Counted from the stretch's first letter, positions 25,661 to 37,643 are shown. The stretch: 64,000 nucleotides of DNA from NORP259 sp041398705 (GCA_041398705.1 JAWKUI010000002.1:434001-498000), one strand, 5' to 3'. Notes: generated by a model from the letters alone, not told the origin. Numbers and translations are program-made.

Positions 25661-27610
25661 ATGTCCCTGCGAACAAAAATCACCATTGCACTACTGGTCG
25701 TCATCGGCCTGTTTGCGGCGGGACACTATGCCTTCCTGAGGTCTACCATGTCCTCGCGCTTCGGCAGCATTGAAGACGAAAGCGCCAAGGAAGACCTCGC
25801 CCGCATCCAATCCGCCCTGCAGGAACAGCTCGCCCACGTCGAATCGCAGACTCGCGGTTGGGCCAACTGGGACTCGCTGTACCAATACGTACAATCGCAG
25901 GACGCGACGTTCGTACTTGAACACCTTTCGCCCGCGCGCCTGGCGAGCCAGAACATCGACCTGTTGTTCATCGTGGGTCGCCCCGAAGGCGAGCGCGTGG
26001 CCCAGACCACGAAGGGCGACGGCACCGTGGCCACCCTGCACGGGTACCGGCCGGTGCTGTGGAGCCGACTCGAGATGCCGGGCGCCGCCGCGGGCCAGAC
26101 CCTGAGCCTATTCCCGCGCGAGGCCCTTTCGCCGGGACACCCCCTGCTGGGCCCCTTGGCCGAATCGGGCCGCAGCGGCGTGCTGCTCACCGAATACCGC
26201 CCGCTGCTCGTGTGCGCGCAGCCGATCCGTCGCAGCAATGGCGATGGCGACAGCGGCTGCACCCTGGTCCTGGGCCGCTTCCTGGCGGACGACCTGGAGG
26301 GTTCCCTACGCCAGCAAACGCACGTGCAGTTCGATGCCTACCAGGCCGACGGGCGTCACGAGCTTCCGTCGGAGATCCAAGAACTGCTGCCGCGGATCAC
26401 GAGCTCGCCCGTGCCGGTGTTGGAACACACCGACGAGCAATTGTTCGCCTACGGCACCTTCGACGACATCCGCAACCGGCCCGAGTTGATCCTGCGCGCG
26501 CGCCTGCAGCGGGACATCTCCCACACCGGCGATACGGCACTCTTCTCGGGTTGGCTCTCGACCATCACCGGGGGCGTCATCCTGGTGTTTGTCCTGCTCG
26601 GCCTGCTGCGCCGCATCGTGCTCGATCCGCTCAGCAAGCTGACTACCCATGCCCAGGACATCGGTAGCAAGGAGAACTTCCGCGCGCAGATCGACATGAC
26701 CCGCGACGACGAGCTGGGAGTGTTGGCGAGCGAGTTCAACCAGATGATGGGCAAACTCGAGGAAGCGCGGGCCGCCTACGTGCAGACCGCCCGTTCCGCG
26801 GGCATGTCGCAGGTGGCCACCGGCATCCTGCACAACGTCGGCAACGTGCTTTCGAGCGTCAACGTGGCCACCGAACTGCTCAACCAGCGCCTCTTGGAAT
26901 GGCCCGTCGGCGACCTCGAGAAGCTCAACCAAGTCCTGCAGTCGCGCCAAAATGACCTCGCGGATTTCATCCGTGACGATCCGCGCGGCAAGCACCTGCA
27001 GCCGTTCCTGGCGGCGCTCACCGAACAGTTCATCCAGCAGCGCAAAGCCACGCTGGACGAAATTGGCAGCCTGACCCGCGGCGTCGAGCACATCTGCGAG
27101 CTCGTCAAGGCCCAGCAGAGCTACACCTGCGCCAAGGACCTGCGCGAGGTCACGCAGCTCAGCAAGCTGCTGGACGAAGCCGCGCGCATCGCGGAACAAT
27201 CGATGTTCCACGACCCGAACCTGGTCGTGACCCGCGAATACCAAGACCTTCCGGAGATGGAGGTGGACCGCCACCGCATCCTGGAGATCCTCATCAACCT
27301 AGTCACCAACGCACGGCAGGCCATGGACGGAGCCTCTCCGCGCGAAATCGTCCTGCGTCTGTACCAGAGGGAAGACCGCGTCTTCCTCGAGGTCCAGGAC
27401 ACGGGCAAAGGGATGACCCCCGAAGAGCTGCAGAAAGCCTTCAACGCGGGGTTCACCACCAAACCTTCGGGCCAGGGCTACGGCCTGCACAGCTCCGCCA
27501 ACGCCGCCACCGAAATCGGCGGCAAGCTGCGCGCCCACTCACCGGGAAGGGGCCAAGGGGCCACCTTCGTGCTCGAAATCCCCTGCACCTCCCTGACCCC
27601 CCAAGCGTAG
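25661..27610 (+). CDS. CHASE4/HAMP sensor histidine kinase
   Basis: This 649-residue membrane sensor kinase has TM1 (residues 6-26) and a periplasmic CHASE4-like domain with the WANWDSLYQYV signature near residue 67. TM2 is near residues 290-312 and a HAMP domain ends around residue 365. The H-box is ATGILHNVGNVLSS with H391 as predicted phosphoacceptor, followed by a helical pair. The ATPase domain has the N-box ILINLVTNARQAMD (Asn near 550), DTGKGM, FTTK and GYGLHSSANAATEIGGKL. The HNVGN-type H-box belongs to a subgroup of kinases without classic HisKA signatures. It starts 3 bases after the HEAT-like gene; a response-regulator-type protein follows after 10 bases. Confidence 0.9.
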   Translation: MSLRTKITIALLVVIGLFAAGHYAFLRSTMSSRFGSIEDESAKEDLARIQSALQEQLAHVESQTRGWANWDSLYQYVQSQDATFVLEHLSPARLASQNIDLLFIVGRPEGERVAQTTKGDGTVATLHGYRPVLWSRLEMPGAAAGQTLSLFPREALSPGHPLLGPLAESGRSGVLLTEYRPLLVCAQPIRRSNGDGDSGCTLVLGRFLADDLEGSLRQQTHVQFDAYQADGRHELPSEIQELLPRITSSPVPVLEHTDEQLFAYGTFDDIRNRPELILRARLQRDISHTGDTALFSGWLSTITGGVILVFVLLGLLRRIVLDPLSKLTTHAQDIGSKENFRAQIDMTRDDELGVLASEFNQMMGKLEEARAAYVQTARSAGMSQVATGILHNVGNVLSSVNVATELLNQRLLEWPVGDLEKLNQVLQSRQNDLADFIRDDPRGKHLQPFLAALTEQFIQQRKATLDEIGSLTRGVEHICELVKAQQSYTCAKDLREVTQLSKLLDEAARIAEQSMFHDPNLVVTREYQDLPEMEVDRHRILEILINLVTNARQAMDGASPREIVLRLYQREDRVFLEVQDTGKGMTPEELQKAFNAGFTTKPSGQGYGLHSSANAATEIGGKLRAHSPGRGQGATFVLEIPCTSLTPQA

Positions 27611-27620
27611 AGCTCCCAAC

Positions 27621-28898
27621 ATGGACCATCGCATTTTGATTGTGGATGACAACGTCTCGATCCACGAAGACTTCAAGAAGATCCTGACGGCCGCCGCAGG
27701 CGCCGATCCCGGTGCTCTGCAGGACGCCCGCAACGCGTTCTTCGGCGAAGTCGAAGCGGCCGAGGCGGTGCCCAACTTCCGCTTGGATTCCGCCTTCCAG
27801 GGCCAGGAGGCCCTGGCCAAGGTCAAGGAGGCCATCGCCGCTGGGGACCCGTATTCGATGGCCTTCGTCGACGTGCGTATGCCCCCGGGCTGGGACGGCG
27901 TCGAGACGATCCTCGAACTCTGGAAGGTGGCGCCGGATCTCGAGTGCGTGATCTGCACCGCGTTCTCGGACTACACCTGGTCGGAAATGGCGAAGACCCT
28001 GGGGCAGAGCGACAAGCTCTTGATCCTCAAGAAGCCCTTCGACCCGGTGGAAGCCCGCCAGTTCGCCACCGCCCTCACCACCAAGTGGCAGGGCCGGCGC
28101 GAGCAGGAACGCATGACCAAGGCTCTGATTGCGGCGGAATCCCAGGCCAAGGCCTATGCGGCTTCACTGGAAACCGTCAACCAGGCCCTGCGCACCTCGA
28201 AAGCCTCCGCCGACAAGGCGGCCTCCCGCCGCGGTGAGTTCCTGATGTGCTTGTCGGACCAGGTGCGCCGCGACGTGGGACACATCCTGCAAGCCGCGGA
28301 AGCCCTCTCCGATCCCTCCCTGGACGCGAGCATCGAGCTCGGCCACACCCTGCTCACCACCGTGACCGGCGTGCTGGACTACACCCAGCTCGAAAGCGGC
28401 GCCTATCCCGACGACGTACACGAGGTCGAGCCCGAGGGCATGGTCTCGCGCATCGTCGATCGCTTCCGCGACCGCGCCCACGCCCAGGGCAGCGACCTAA
28501 TCCTCAACCTCGGCAACGGCATGCAGGGCACCTACATCGCCGATTCGGTGTCGGTGGAGAAGCTCGTCGTGCTGCTCATCGACAACGCCCTGCGCCACGG
28601 CAAAGCCTCGCGCGTCGAGGTCAAGTCTTGGGTCGAACGCACCGGCGACTGGAGCAAACCCAGCCTCTACGTGCAGGTCACGGACAACGGCCCGGGCTTG
28701 CCCAAGAACTATCTGACTCAGATGTACGAACCTCTGGTCAGCATGGACGAAGGCACCCGCTTCGGTATCGGCCTGGCCGTTGCCAAGCAACTCGTGCAAT
28801 CGATGGGCGGCGATCTGAGCCACCGCCGCTTGGATCCGGGCACGCAATTCACCTTCCACGTGAAGGTCGCCGAAGCCAGCGCCAAGCGCGCGGTCTGA
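27621..28898 (+). CDS. REC domain fused to an ATPase pseudokinase
   Basis: This 425-residue cytoplasmic protein has a receiver domain at residues 1-160: acidic pair D9-D10 in LIVDDN, phosphoacceptor D84 in AFVDVRMPPGWDG, Lys in LILKKPFD. It carries an insertion of about 35 residues between beta1 and beta2. A coiled coil (about 165-205) leads to a HisKA-like helix reading EFLMCLSDQVRRDVGH, in which the usual phospho-His position (SHEIR) is Asp. A HATPase domain follows (LLIDNALRHGK, VTDNGPGLP, RFGIGLAVAKQLV). It is therefore likely phosphorylated by the upstream kinase rather than autophosphorylating at the standard site. Hairpin B1 begins 2 bases after the stop. Confidence 0.85.
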   Translation: MDHRILIVDDNVSIHEDFKKILTAAAGADPGALQDARNAFFGEVEAAEAVPNFRLDSAFQGQEALAKVKEAIAAGDPYSMAFVDVRMPPGWDGVETILELWKVAPDLECVICTAFSDYTWSEMAKTLGQSDKLLILKKPFDPVEARQFATALTTKWQGRREQERMTKALIAAESQAKAYAASLETVNQALRTSKASADKAASRRGEFLMCLSDQVRRDVGHILQAAEALSDPSLDASIELGHTLLTTVTGVLDYTQLESGAYPDDVHEVEPEGMVSRIVDRFRDRAHAQGSDLILNLGNGMQGTYIADSVSVEKLVVLLIDNALRHGKASRVEVKSWVERTGDWSKPSLYVQVTDNGPGLPKNYLTQMYEPLVSMDEGTRFGIGLAVAKQLVQSMGGDLSHRRLDPGTQFTFHVKVAEASAKRAV

Positions 28899-29202
28899 TG
28901 GCGCCGGAATGTGTGACGTACGGAAGCAGGTTTAGTTGTCACGTTATTCGCGGGGAGGGCTGGCGTTCCGCCAGCCCTCCCCGCTGAATAACGTGACAAC
29001 TTAAACCCGCTTCCGTACGTCACACAATTCCGACGCCCCCGGGCCTCTTGCCCCAGCTCCGTGCCAATGGATTCGGCGGGGACTCACTCTGCCGCGGGAA
29101 TAACGCTACATGCCGAACCAGGTTCGATCAGTCCCACATTCGCGGCGTGCTTCGCACGCCCGCGAATTGTGGGACTGATCGAACCTGGTTCGGTATGTAA
29201 CG
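28899..29202. other. 304-bp convergent interval filled by hairpins B1 and A3
   Basis: The gap between the kinase stop and the RlmA-like stop is occupied almost entirely by the two long hairpin repeats, with 53 bases between them. No gene is supported. Confidence 0.85.
28900..29037. repeat. Long hairpin repeat, subfamily B (copy B1)
   Basis: Inverted repeat of 138 bp with the B arm (GTGTGACGTACGGAAGC, then the GGTTTA block and GTCACGTTATTC). The inner stem GCGGGGAGGGCTGGCG closes a TTC loop. Its loop-proximal stem differs from the GGCGTGC-type tip of every other full copy. The outer tips GGCGCCGG and CCGACGCC pair with one mismatch. Confidence 0.95.
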
Positions 29203-29215
29203 TTATTCCCGCGGC
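29091..29215. repeat. Long hairpin repeat, subfamily A (copy A3)
   Basis: Inverted repeat of 125 bp. The outer tip GCCGCGGG pairs with CCCGCGGC. The A arm is well preserved. The inner stem GCGGCGTGC closes a TTC loop. The final codons and TAA stop of the RlmA-like gene (29203-29205) lie within its right arm. Confidence 0.95.
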
Positions 29216-30078
29216 CGCATGGGCCGCAGATGCAGGAACACCGCGCTGGTGGTCACTTCCATGAAATCGATCTGCGCCAATCGATCCGCTTCACTCTTGC
29301 GCAGACCCCGATACGACACGCGCAGCAAGTCCGACAACCCTTGCGCGTCGTATTGCCTTCGATTGCGAACCTCGAACCGCCCCTGCAGTTCAAAGGCACC
29401 GGCAAACAGCTCCAAAGCCTGCTCCGCTGGATCCCGCGAGAAACCCGCCCCGGCCGTCGCCGCCCGCAATTCGAGCAAATCATCCGGCGCGCTCACCACG
29501 ACCAGCAGGTGCCCACTTGGATCCAACACCCGCGCGAACTCCGCCGCGATCTTGGGTGCCTTTACCGACAGCAGCACATCCAGCGCCCCGTCCTGGAACG
29601 GCAAGCCATGGTCCGCGTTCGCCACCAGCCACGCCGCATCTTTGTGCCGCTTCGCCGCCGCCTCCGCGCAACGGCTCGAGAGGTCGACCCCAAAAGCCTC
29701 GTACTCCCCCGCCGCACTCCAGGCCCCGAGCCAGGTACCAATCCCCGCCCCCACATCCGCGAGCCGGCTCCCCCCGTGCAGCCCAAGCCCCGCCAACCAC
29801 TCCAGCGACGCCGCCACCAGCTCAGCATCCACCCCGAGCTCCAATAGCCTCACCCGCGCCGCCACCGCCTCCGCGCTATCTCCCGGCGCCTGCGACCGCT
29901 TGTCCGTCGGCTGCAACAGGTTCACATACCCCGCCCGCGCCACGTCAAAGCTGTGCCCCCGCTCGCAGCGGTACACCTGCCCCTCCCGCTGCAACGCGGC
30001 CTCACAACCGCGCACGGTGCATCGCAAGGGTTTCAAGGCGCGCATGGGTTCGAGCGGTCGGTGCGAGGAGTTCGTCAT
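29203..30078 (-). CDS. RlmA-like 23S rRNA guanine-N1 methyltransferase
   Basis: This 291-residue SAM-dependent methyltransferase resembles RlmA, which methylates a G in domain II of 23S rRNA. The N-terminal zinc-finger region is LRCTVRGCEAALQ, then YRCERGHSFDVARAGYVNLL. It ends in the family hallmark, although the first Cys pair is spaced CX4C rather than CX2C. SAM motif I is LADVGAGIGTW, with VDLSSRCAEAAAKR after it and LSVKAPKIAAEFARVLDPSG in the motif IV-V region. Start ATG at 30078; an ATG at 30045 is also possible. Its C-terminus (RPMRPRE) and stop codon are supplied by hairpin repeat A3. Confidence 0.85.
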   Translation of the reverse strand: MTNSSHRPLEPMRALKPLRCTVRGCEAALQREGQVYRCERGHSFDVARAGYVNLLQPTDKRSQAPGDSAEAVAARVRLLELGVDAELVAASLEWLAGLGLHGGSRLADVGAGIGTWLGAWSAAGEYEAFGVDLSSRCAEAAAKRHKDAAWLVANADHGLPFQDGALDVLLSVKAPKIAAEFARVLDPSGHLLVVVSAPDDLLELRAATAGAGFSRDPAEQALELFAGAFELQGRFEVRNRRQYDAQGLSDLLRVSYRGLRKSEADRLAQIDFMEVTTSAVFLHLRPMRPRE

Positions 30079-30185
30079 GACCCGGGCTGGCCGGTTCTCA
30101 AGCAGATCGGGAGGACAAGTCTATCCAGTTCCCGTGCCGTGCAACACCCCACCCCGGAAGCCAGGTCCCTCCGCTCGCCCCGATT

Positions 30186-32843
30186 TCACTCCGGCAGCCC
30201 ATATACCTCGACGAAGGCCTTCTGCCCGCCATTGGCCATCTCAGACCACTGCAATCTCACCAGCCGTGGGCCCTCTTCCAACGCGCGCAGTTCCATGTAG
30301 GTGTCCTTGCGCCAAATCCTCCGGGACGGAAAGTGCATGAGAAGGTCATTGGATTGAATCCAATCACCGGCCATCAGAATATTGGGGGAATACCCATTCC
30401 AATCGCCGGGCAGATCTACCTGCCACGTTTCTCCCGAGCGGAAATCAAACACTGCGATGATCGCTCCTTCTCCTTCTCCACCGCGCCCGCAGGTATCGGT
30501 TGCCGCCAAGCGGGTGCCATCCGGCGAGGTTGCGAAGTTCTCGACCAAGCGCCACCAGGCCCCATCCGGCCGCTTTGCGACGGTCTGCACGATGGCACCA
30601 CCCGGTCCGACGCGCTCAAGCACGGAGCGATCGCTTTGCCAGCGCGCAGGACCAGTCCCGTAGAACCGGACGGGTTCCTCCCAATCCCTCAGATGCGCAA
30701 CATCAAGGAATTGCCCCTGGGCATCCCAGCGCAAATAGGCACCATAAGGTCCCATCTGCTGCCAGATCACCCCATCTCCATCTTCTGCCAGATAGGAACA
30801 GGGTGAATACCACTCGGAGAACCACGGAAGTTCCGATCGGTTCAGCAACTTGCCTGCGCTGTCAAACTTCGAAACGCTGCGCGCATCGTCCCAGACCAAG
30901 GCGCCTCCCCTCCCGTCGATCCACCAAGCGGTCACATCCGCACCGGCATCACGCTTGCCACGCAAGTCAAGGATCCCAAAAGATACGAGCGATTCCCCGA
31001 CAGGGCTCCACGGCTGCGCAAACTCGGGTTCCACGCTCCAGAAGGTTCCGTCGGGGGCGAGGATCGGACTTCCATCCATCGGGGGGAAGCAGAAGCCATC
31101 CGCCCCGTGCGGCTGTTCCCAGCGCAGAACCGTGCCATCCATTGCCACCTGCACCAGCAGGCTGTGTGGGACGTCGAACCCGCGATCGCCGTACAGCCAA
31201 AATGAATCCGGCAGATTCTGGTGAATCGACCTCCAGTAAACTTCGTGCAGTCGGGGATCCAACCTGGGGAGTGTGTGCAACTCAGGAACCGGAGGACTGC
31301 CACTCCAGCGGATCCACGCACCGCTTCCTTGGCCATCCGTCCTCAGCCCGTGCAGCATGATGGTTTCACCGGAGGTTGACCTCCCTGTCACCCAACCATT
31401 GCCGTTCTGTGCAAACTCGCCCTCGGCGCGGATGCTTCCCTCGATCCCGATCCATTGGATTTTCGTCCCGGACTCGTCGTCCCCCGCCAAAACCCGCACT
31501 TCGCTCCCGTCCTTCTGCGGATAGGACCGTGCTGCGGGCAAGGGGGGCGCATCCAGCGGTTCCACCCGCTTCAATTGGAAATCCAAGCAAGCGTAGTTCG
31601 AGCCGGTTTCGCCTTTGATCGGCCCAATCCAGCGATCCCGTGATTTTGGAACCAGATCGGATATGGAGTCCCATTCGATCGTGCCTCTCGGCATCCTTCG
31701 AGTACGTAGCACTTCTCCCTTTCTACTCCAGGTACGGGAGACCAGCTGAGTCTCGTCCTTCTCTATCGAAAGTACGATCAGATTTCCCTGCGGATCGAAA
31801 CCAACGGACTTGGGGTATCCAAAGCCCTCCGGATCGTTCTCGTCTGGATACCACACGTTTCCCAACGGGTAACTGCGCTCCAGCGTCGCAGTGAACTGGG
31901 GATAGTCTTGCTCCTTGGCCCTTTTCGAACCGATCGACTCCTGTTCGGTGAGATTCGCTTCCCATCCGTCCTCCGCCTTTCGCAAGGCAAACCGGCGGAC
32001 GGTTCCCCCCTTTACGTCATACAGCAGGAACGAGCCGGGATGATCGGAATCCAATCGCCCATCGTGGGAATCGGCGTCGAAGTCTGGACTCACTTGGGCC
32101 AACAGATCCCTTTCATCCCCTGCCCAAAGACACCTCCCCGAACCATCGTTCAGCGTAAACCGCTCGGGAGTATGGGACTTGTACCTTGTTTGGATTCGCT
32201 CACCCTCCCAGTGGACCAGGAACAACCCCTCTCCATGGACCTCCATCATTTCGACTTTCTTCCAAGCCACACCGGACTCTGGCCCAAACTCAAAGGAGCC
32301 CGCCCCGAGATCTGCGCCTGAAGCCAGGTCCAAACACCGGAAATGGTTGGGGAGTGGATCGTTGATGCCTCGATAGAACTGCATCCATACCCTGCCCGCC
32401 GCGGAGCTTACCCCCCACTCCAGCGCACTCGGAGAGAAATGGAACCCGTGGAATTCGTATCCAGCCTGCTTCGGTTCGATGTGCTCCCACGAGATTCCAC
32501 CGTCCGCGGCCAACCCCAGGATGCGCTGGCTCCACGTTTGGTCGCTCTGCGGTCCGATGAACCCATAGACCACACATCGGCCGTCTTCGATCACCCGGGC
32601 ATCCCAGACAACCATATCCAGGACTTGCTGCCAGACGCGTTTGCCATCCTTCGTCAGGCACAATCCGCTGGCTCCCCAAATCGAGCGCTGTAAGGTCTGG
32701 GTGTGCAATACGAACTCGCCGCCTGCGGAGGAGTAGTCCTGCGGTTGTTTGACTGGATCAAGGTACCGACCTATTCCAGGGCTGTGACCCCATAGGGGAG
32801 CCATGAGCATGAGACACAGCACGAAGGTGGCGGTACGCATCAT
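30186..32843 (-). CDS. Large exported protein, possibly beta-propeller
   Basis: This 885-residue protein has a signal peptide (TATFVLCLMLMAPLWGHS) and no recognised catalytic motif. The body is beta-rich with many Trp and Asp-Gly turns (LTKDGKRVW, LAPDGTFWSVEP, SPDGTRLAATDT, LAEDGDGVIW), a spacing typical of WD40- or YVTN-like propellers. It is probably periplasmic or surface-exposed. Base composition is visibly less GC-rich than neighbouring housekeeping genes. Two adjacent ATG codons (32843 and 32840) can start it. It stands alone; function unknown. Confidence 0.7.
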   Translation of the reverse strand: MMRTATFVLCLMLMAPLWGHSPGIGRYLDPVKQPQDYSSAGGEFVLHTQTLQRSIWGASGLCLTKDGKRVWQQVLDMVVWDARVIEDGRCVVYGFIGPQSDQTWSQRILGLAADGGISWEHIEPKQAGYEFHGFHFSPSALEWGVSSAAGRVWMQFYRGINDPLPNHFRCLDLASGADLGAGSFEFGPESGVAWKKVEMMEVHGEGLFLVHWEGERIQTRYKSHTPERFTLNDGSGRCLWAGDERDLLAQVSPDFDADSHDGRLDSDHPGSFLLYDVKGGTVRRFALRKAEDGWEANLTEQESIGSKRAKEQDYPQFTATLERSYPLGNVWYPDENDPEGFGYPKSVGFDPQGNLIVLSIEKDETQLVSRTWSRKGEVLRTRRMPRGTIEWDSISDLVPKSRDRWIGPIKGETGSNYACLDFQLKRVEPLDAPPLPAARSYPQKDGSEVRVLAGDDESGTKIQWIGIEGSIRAEGEFAQNGNGWVTGRSTSGETIMLHGLRTDGQGSGAWIRWSGSPPVPELHTLPRLDPRLHEVYWRSIHQNLPDSFWLYGDRGFDVPHSLLVQVAMDGTVLRWEQPHGADGFCFPPMDGSPILAPDGTFWSVEPEFAQPWSPVGESLVSFGILDLRGKRDAGADVTAWWIDGRGGALVWDDARSVSKFDSAGKLLNRSELPWFSEWYSPCSYLAEDGDGVIWQQMGPYGAYLRWDAQGQFLDVAHLRDWEEPVRFYGTGPARWQSDRSVLERVGPGGAIVQTVAKRPDGAWWRLVENFATSPDGTRLAATDTCGRGGEGEGAIIAVFDFRSGETWQVDLPGDWNGYSPNILMAGDWIQSNDLLMHFPSRRIWRKDTYMELRALEEGPRLVRLQWSEMANGGQKAFVEVYGLPE

Positions 32844-32883
32844 GGGGGTGTAGCGCGCGCCTTGTCCCGCGTATCACATGCCC

Positions 32884-32926
32884 CCAAAAAGGTGAGCGCG
32901 CCGCCCGTGGAGGGTGCGGCGCGCTC
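32884..32926 (-). terminator. Rho-independent terminator after the EAL gene
   Basis: On the minus strand an 11-bp stem (GAGCGCGCCGC paired with GCGGCGCGCTC) is followed by ACCTTTTTGGG. It lies 43 bases downstream of the EAL-protein stop. Confidence 0.85.
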
Positions 32927-32968
32927 GGGGGGATTCAGCTGGCCCAATACGGGCCAAGGGGATGACTC

Positions 32969-34732
32969 TCAGGAGAGGGTGCTGGAGGTGCCCACCTTCT
33001 TCAGCATCGGTTCCAGGCGGTCAGCCGGGACCGGGGGGCTGAACAAGTAGCCCTGGATTTCGTTGCACTGCAGGACTTGCAGGAAAGCCAGTTGGCTTTC
33101 GGTTTCGACACCCTCGGCCACGACGTTCAGCTTGAGGCTGTGGCCCATCAGGATGACGGCGGTGGTGATGGCCGCGTCGTCGCTGTTGGTGGTCACGTCG
33201 CGGATGAAGGAACGGTCGATCTTGAGCGAGTCGATCGGGAACTGCTTGAGGTAGCTCAGGGACGAGTAGCCTGTGCCGAAGTCGTCGATCGAGATCTTGA
33301 GGCCGCGGTTCTTGAGGCGCTTGAGCACCCGGATCGTCTCGTCCGGGTCGTTCATCAACATGCTCTCGGTGACTTCGAGCTCGAGGCCGTCCGTGGCGAG
33401 GCCCGACTCCTGCAGAGCGCTGTCCACCACCTCGTTGAGGTTGGTGTCGCGAAACTGCACCGGCGACAGGTTGACGGACACGCGGATGGGTTTGTAGCCC
33501 GCGTTGCGCCACGCCTGGTTCTGGCGGCACGCTTCGCGCAATACCCATTCGCCGATCGGCACGATCAGGCCGGTTTCTTCGGCGAGCGGAATGAACTGGG
33601 CCGGCGACACCATGCCGAGTTGCGGGTGTACCCAGCGCACCAGGGCCTCGACGCCAAGGATCTCTTTGGTGTGCGCGTCGACGCGCGGCTGGTAGTGCAC
33701 GCGGAATTCGTTGTTCCGCAGGGCGTTGTACAAGCTGTCCTCGAGGGTCAGGCGCTCGAAAGCCCACAGGCCCATCGATTCGGTGCAGAAGCTCATCGAC
33801 GGGTTGCCGTCGGCGCGGGCGCGGTCGACGGTCTCGAGCGCACACTCGACGAGGCCCACGGCACCGGTGGAATCCCCGGGGCACAGGGCCACGCCCATCG
33901 ACACGTTGTCGAAGTAGCGCGCGCCGGGCTCGCCCGCGAGCTCCAGCAGCGACTCCTGCATGCCAGCGCCGAGTTTGGCGATGTCCTGCACGCGACGCAT
34001 GTTCGGGATCAGGATCACCGCACGATCCGGACGCATCCAGGTCAGGCGGAAGTCCTGCATGTTCAGGTCCAGCACCGAGCCGTTGGCCGGGCGGCGCTCC
34101 ATCGTGATCTGCAACGCACGCTGGAGGAACTTCTCGACGTCGCCACGCTCGCAGGCTTCCATACCCGCCCACGAGTGGTGTTCGCCGCCGTCCGCCATAC
34201 CCAAGCACACCAGGGCCACGTGGCGCTCCTTGGCACGGGCTTCGGAGATGGCTCGCTCGACCTGGCGGTGGAAGATGTCCAGGGGCACGATGCCGGTGGA
34301 GCACGGGGCACTCAGGGTCGGGGCCTCGGGCTGGTTCATGCCCTGCAGGGTGCACAACACCAATTCAGAGGGCGCCGGGTAGGCGACGAACTGCTGGGCC
34401 CCGGCTGCACGGGCGGCGCGGAAGTCGAACTCGTGACTCGGGTCGTACAGGCAGACGATGCCGCCCTCGAGGGTGCCGATCGCGTCGGAGATGTCCGCGC
34501 AGGCCTTGCCCATGGACTCCGGGACCAGGGCGGAATCGATGATGAGGCTCCAGGTCTTCCCGGAGGCCAGTTCCTTCATCGTGTCCCCCCAGGCGCCGGT
34601 GCGGGTCACGGCGTACCCCTGGCCCTGCAGGGCTCCGTAGAGGCGCTGGGAGATCTCCTCGTTGCTGGAGGCGAGTAGAACGGTCTGTTGGCTGTTGGCA
34701 GTCATTGCGGTGCTTGGGGTGCTCCCCGGCAT
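32969..34732 (-). CDS. EAL-domain c-di-GMP phosphodiesterase candidate
   Basis: This protein of about 587 residues has three parts. Residues 15-125 resemble a receiver fold (LIIDSALVPES gives a possible phospho-Asp). Residues 145-320 are a GGDEF-like domain without the GGDEF motif: the position reads WMRPDRAVILIP, so cyclase activity is unlikely. The C-terminal 260 residues are an EAL domain with GVEALVRW (the EAL motif), VSVNLSPVQF, LEVTESMLM, IDDFGTGYSSL and LKIDRSFI, all catalytic or metal positions present. Start ATG at 34732 has AGGA upstream; ATG at 34705 is an alternative. It probably lowers c-di-GMP, perhaps in relation to the type IV pilin genes elsewhere in the window. Confidence 0.88.
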   Translation of the reverse strand: MPGSTPSTAMTANSQQTVLLASSNEEISQRLYGALQGQGYAVTRTGAWGDTMKELASGKTWSLIIDSALVPESMGKACADISDAIGTLEGGIVCLYDPSHEFDFRAARAAGAQQFVAYPAPSELVLCTLQGMNQPEAPTLSAPCSTGIVPLDIFHRQVERAISEARAKERHVALVCLGMADGGEHHSWAGMEACERGDVEKFLQRALQITMERRPANGSVLDLNMQDFRLTWMRPDRAVILIPNMRRVQDIAKLGAGMQESLLELAGEPGARYFDNVSMGVALCPGDSTGAVGLVECALETVDRARADGNPSMSFCTESMGLWAFERLTLEDSLYNALRNNEFRVHYQPRVDAHTKEILGVEALVRWVHPQLGMVSPAQFIPLAEETGLIVPIGEWVLREACRQNQAWRNAGYKPIRVSVNLSPVQFRDTNLNEVVDSALQESGLATDGLELEVTESMLMNDPDETIRVLKRLKNRGLKISIDDFGTGYSSLSYLKQFPIDSLKIDRSFIRDVTTNSDDAAITTAVILMGHSLKLNVVAEGVETESQLAFLQVLQCNEIQGYLFSPPVPADRLEPMLKKVGTSSTLS

Positions 34733-34892
34733 TCGACCATTCCTGGAAAGCCCTGAACCGGGACGGAAATCAGAAACTGAAGCACGTTCAGGTGCGGGAA
34801 AAAGTTGACGCACTGTCCCGCCCGGGGGGCTCTACTGAAGGAAGCCGCAATCTGCCTCAAATCCGAATTCCAACGCTTCCCGCCCAAATGCA

Positions 34893-34930
34893 GGGCGGCG
34901 GAGCCGGCCATAAAGCCCGCTCCGCCGCCC
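34893..34930 (-). terminator. Hairpin downstream of aconitase
   Basis: GGGCGGCGGAGC pairs with GCTCCGCCGCCC around a 14-base loop, 20 bases past the acnA stop. No T-run, so the role is probable rather than certain. Confidence 0.6.
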
Positions 34931-34949
34931 GCAATTGCGCTTCCGGTGC

Positions 34950-37643
<2,694 letters not shown>

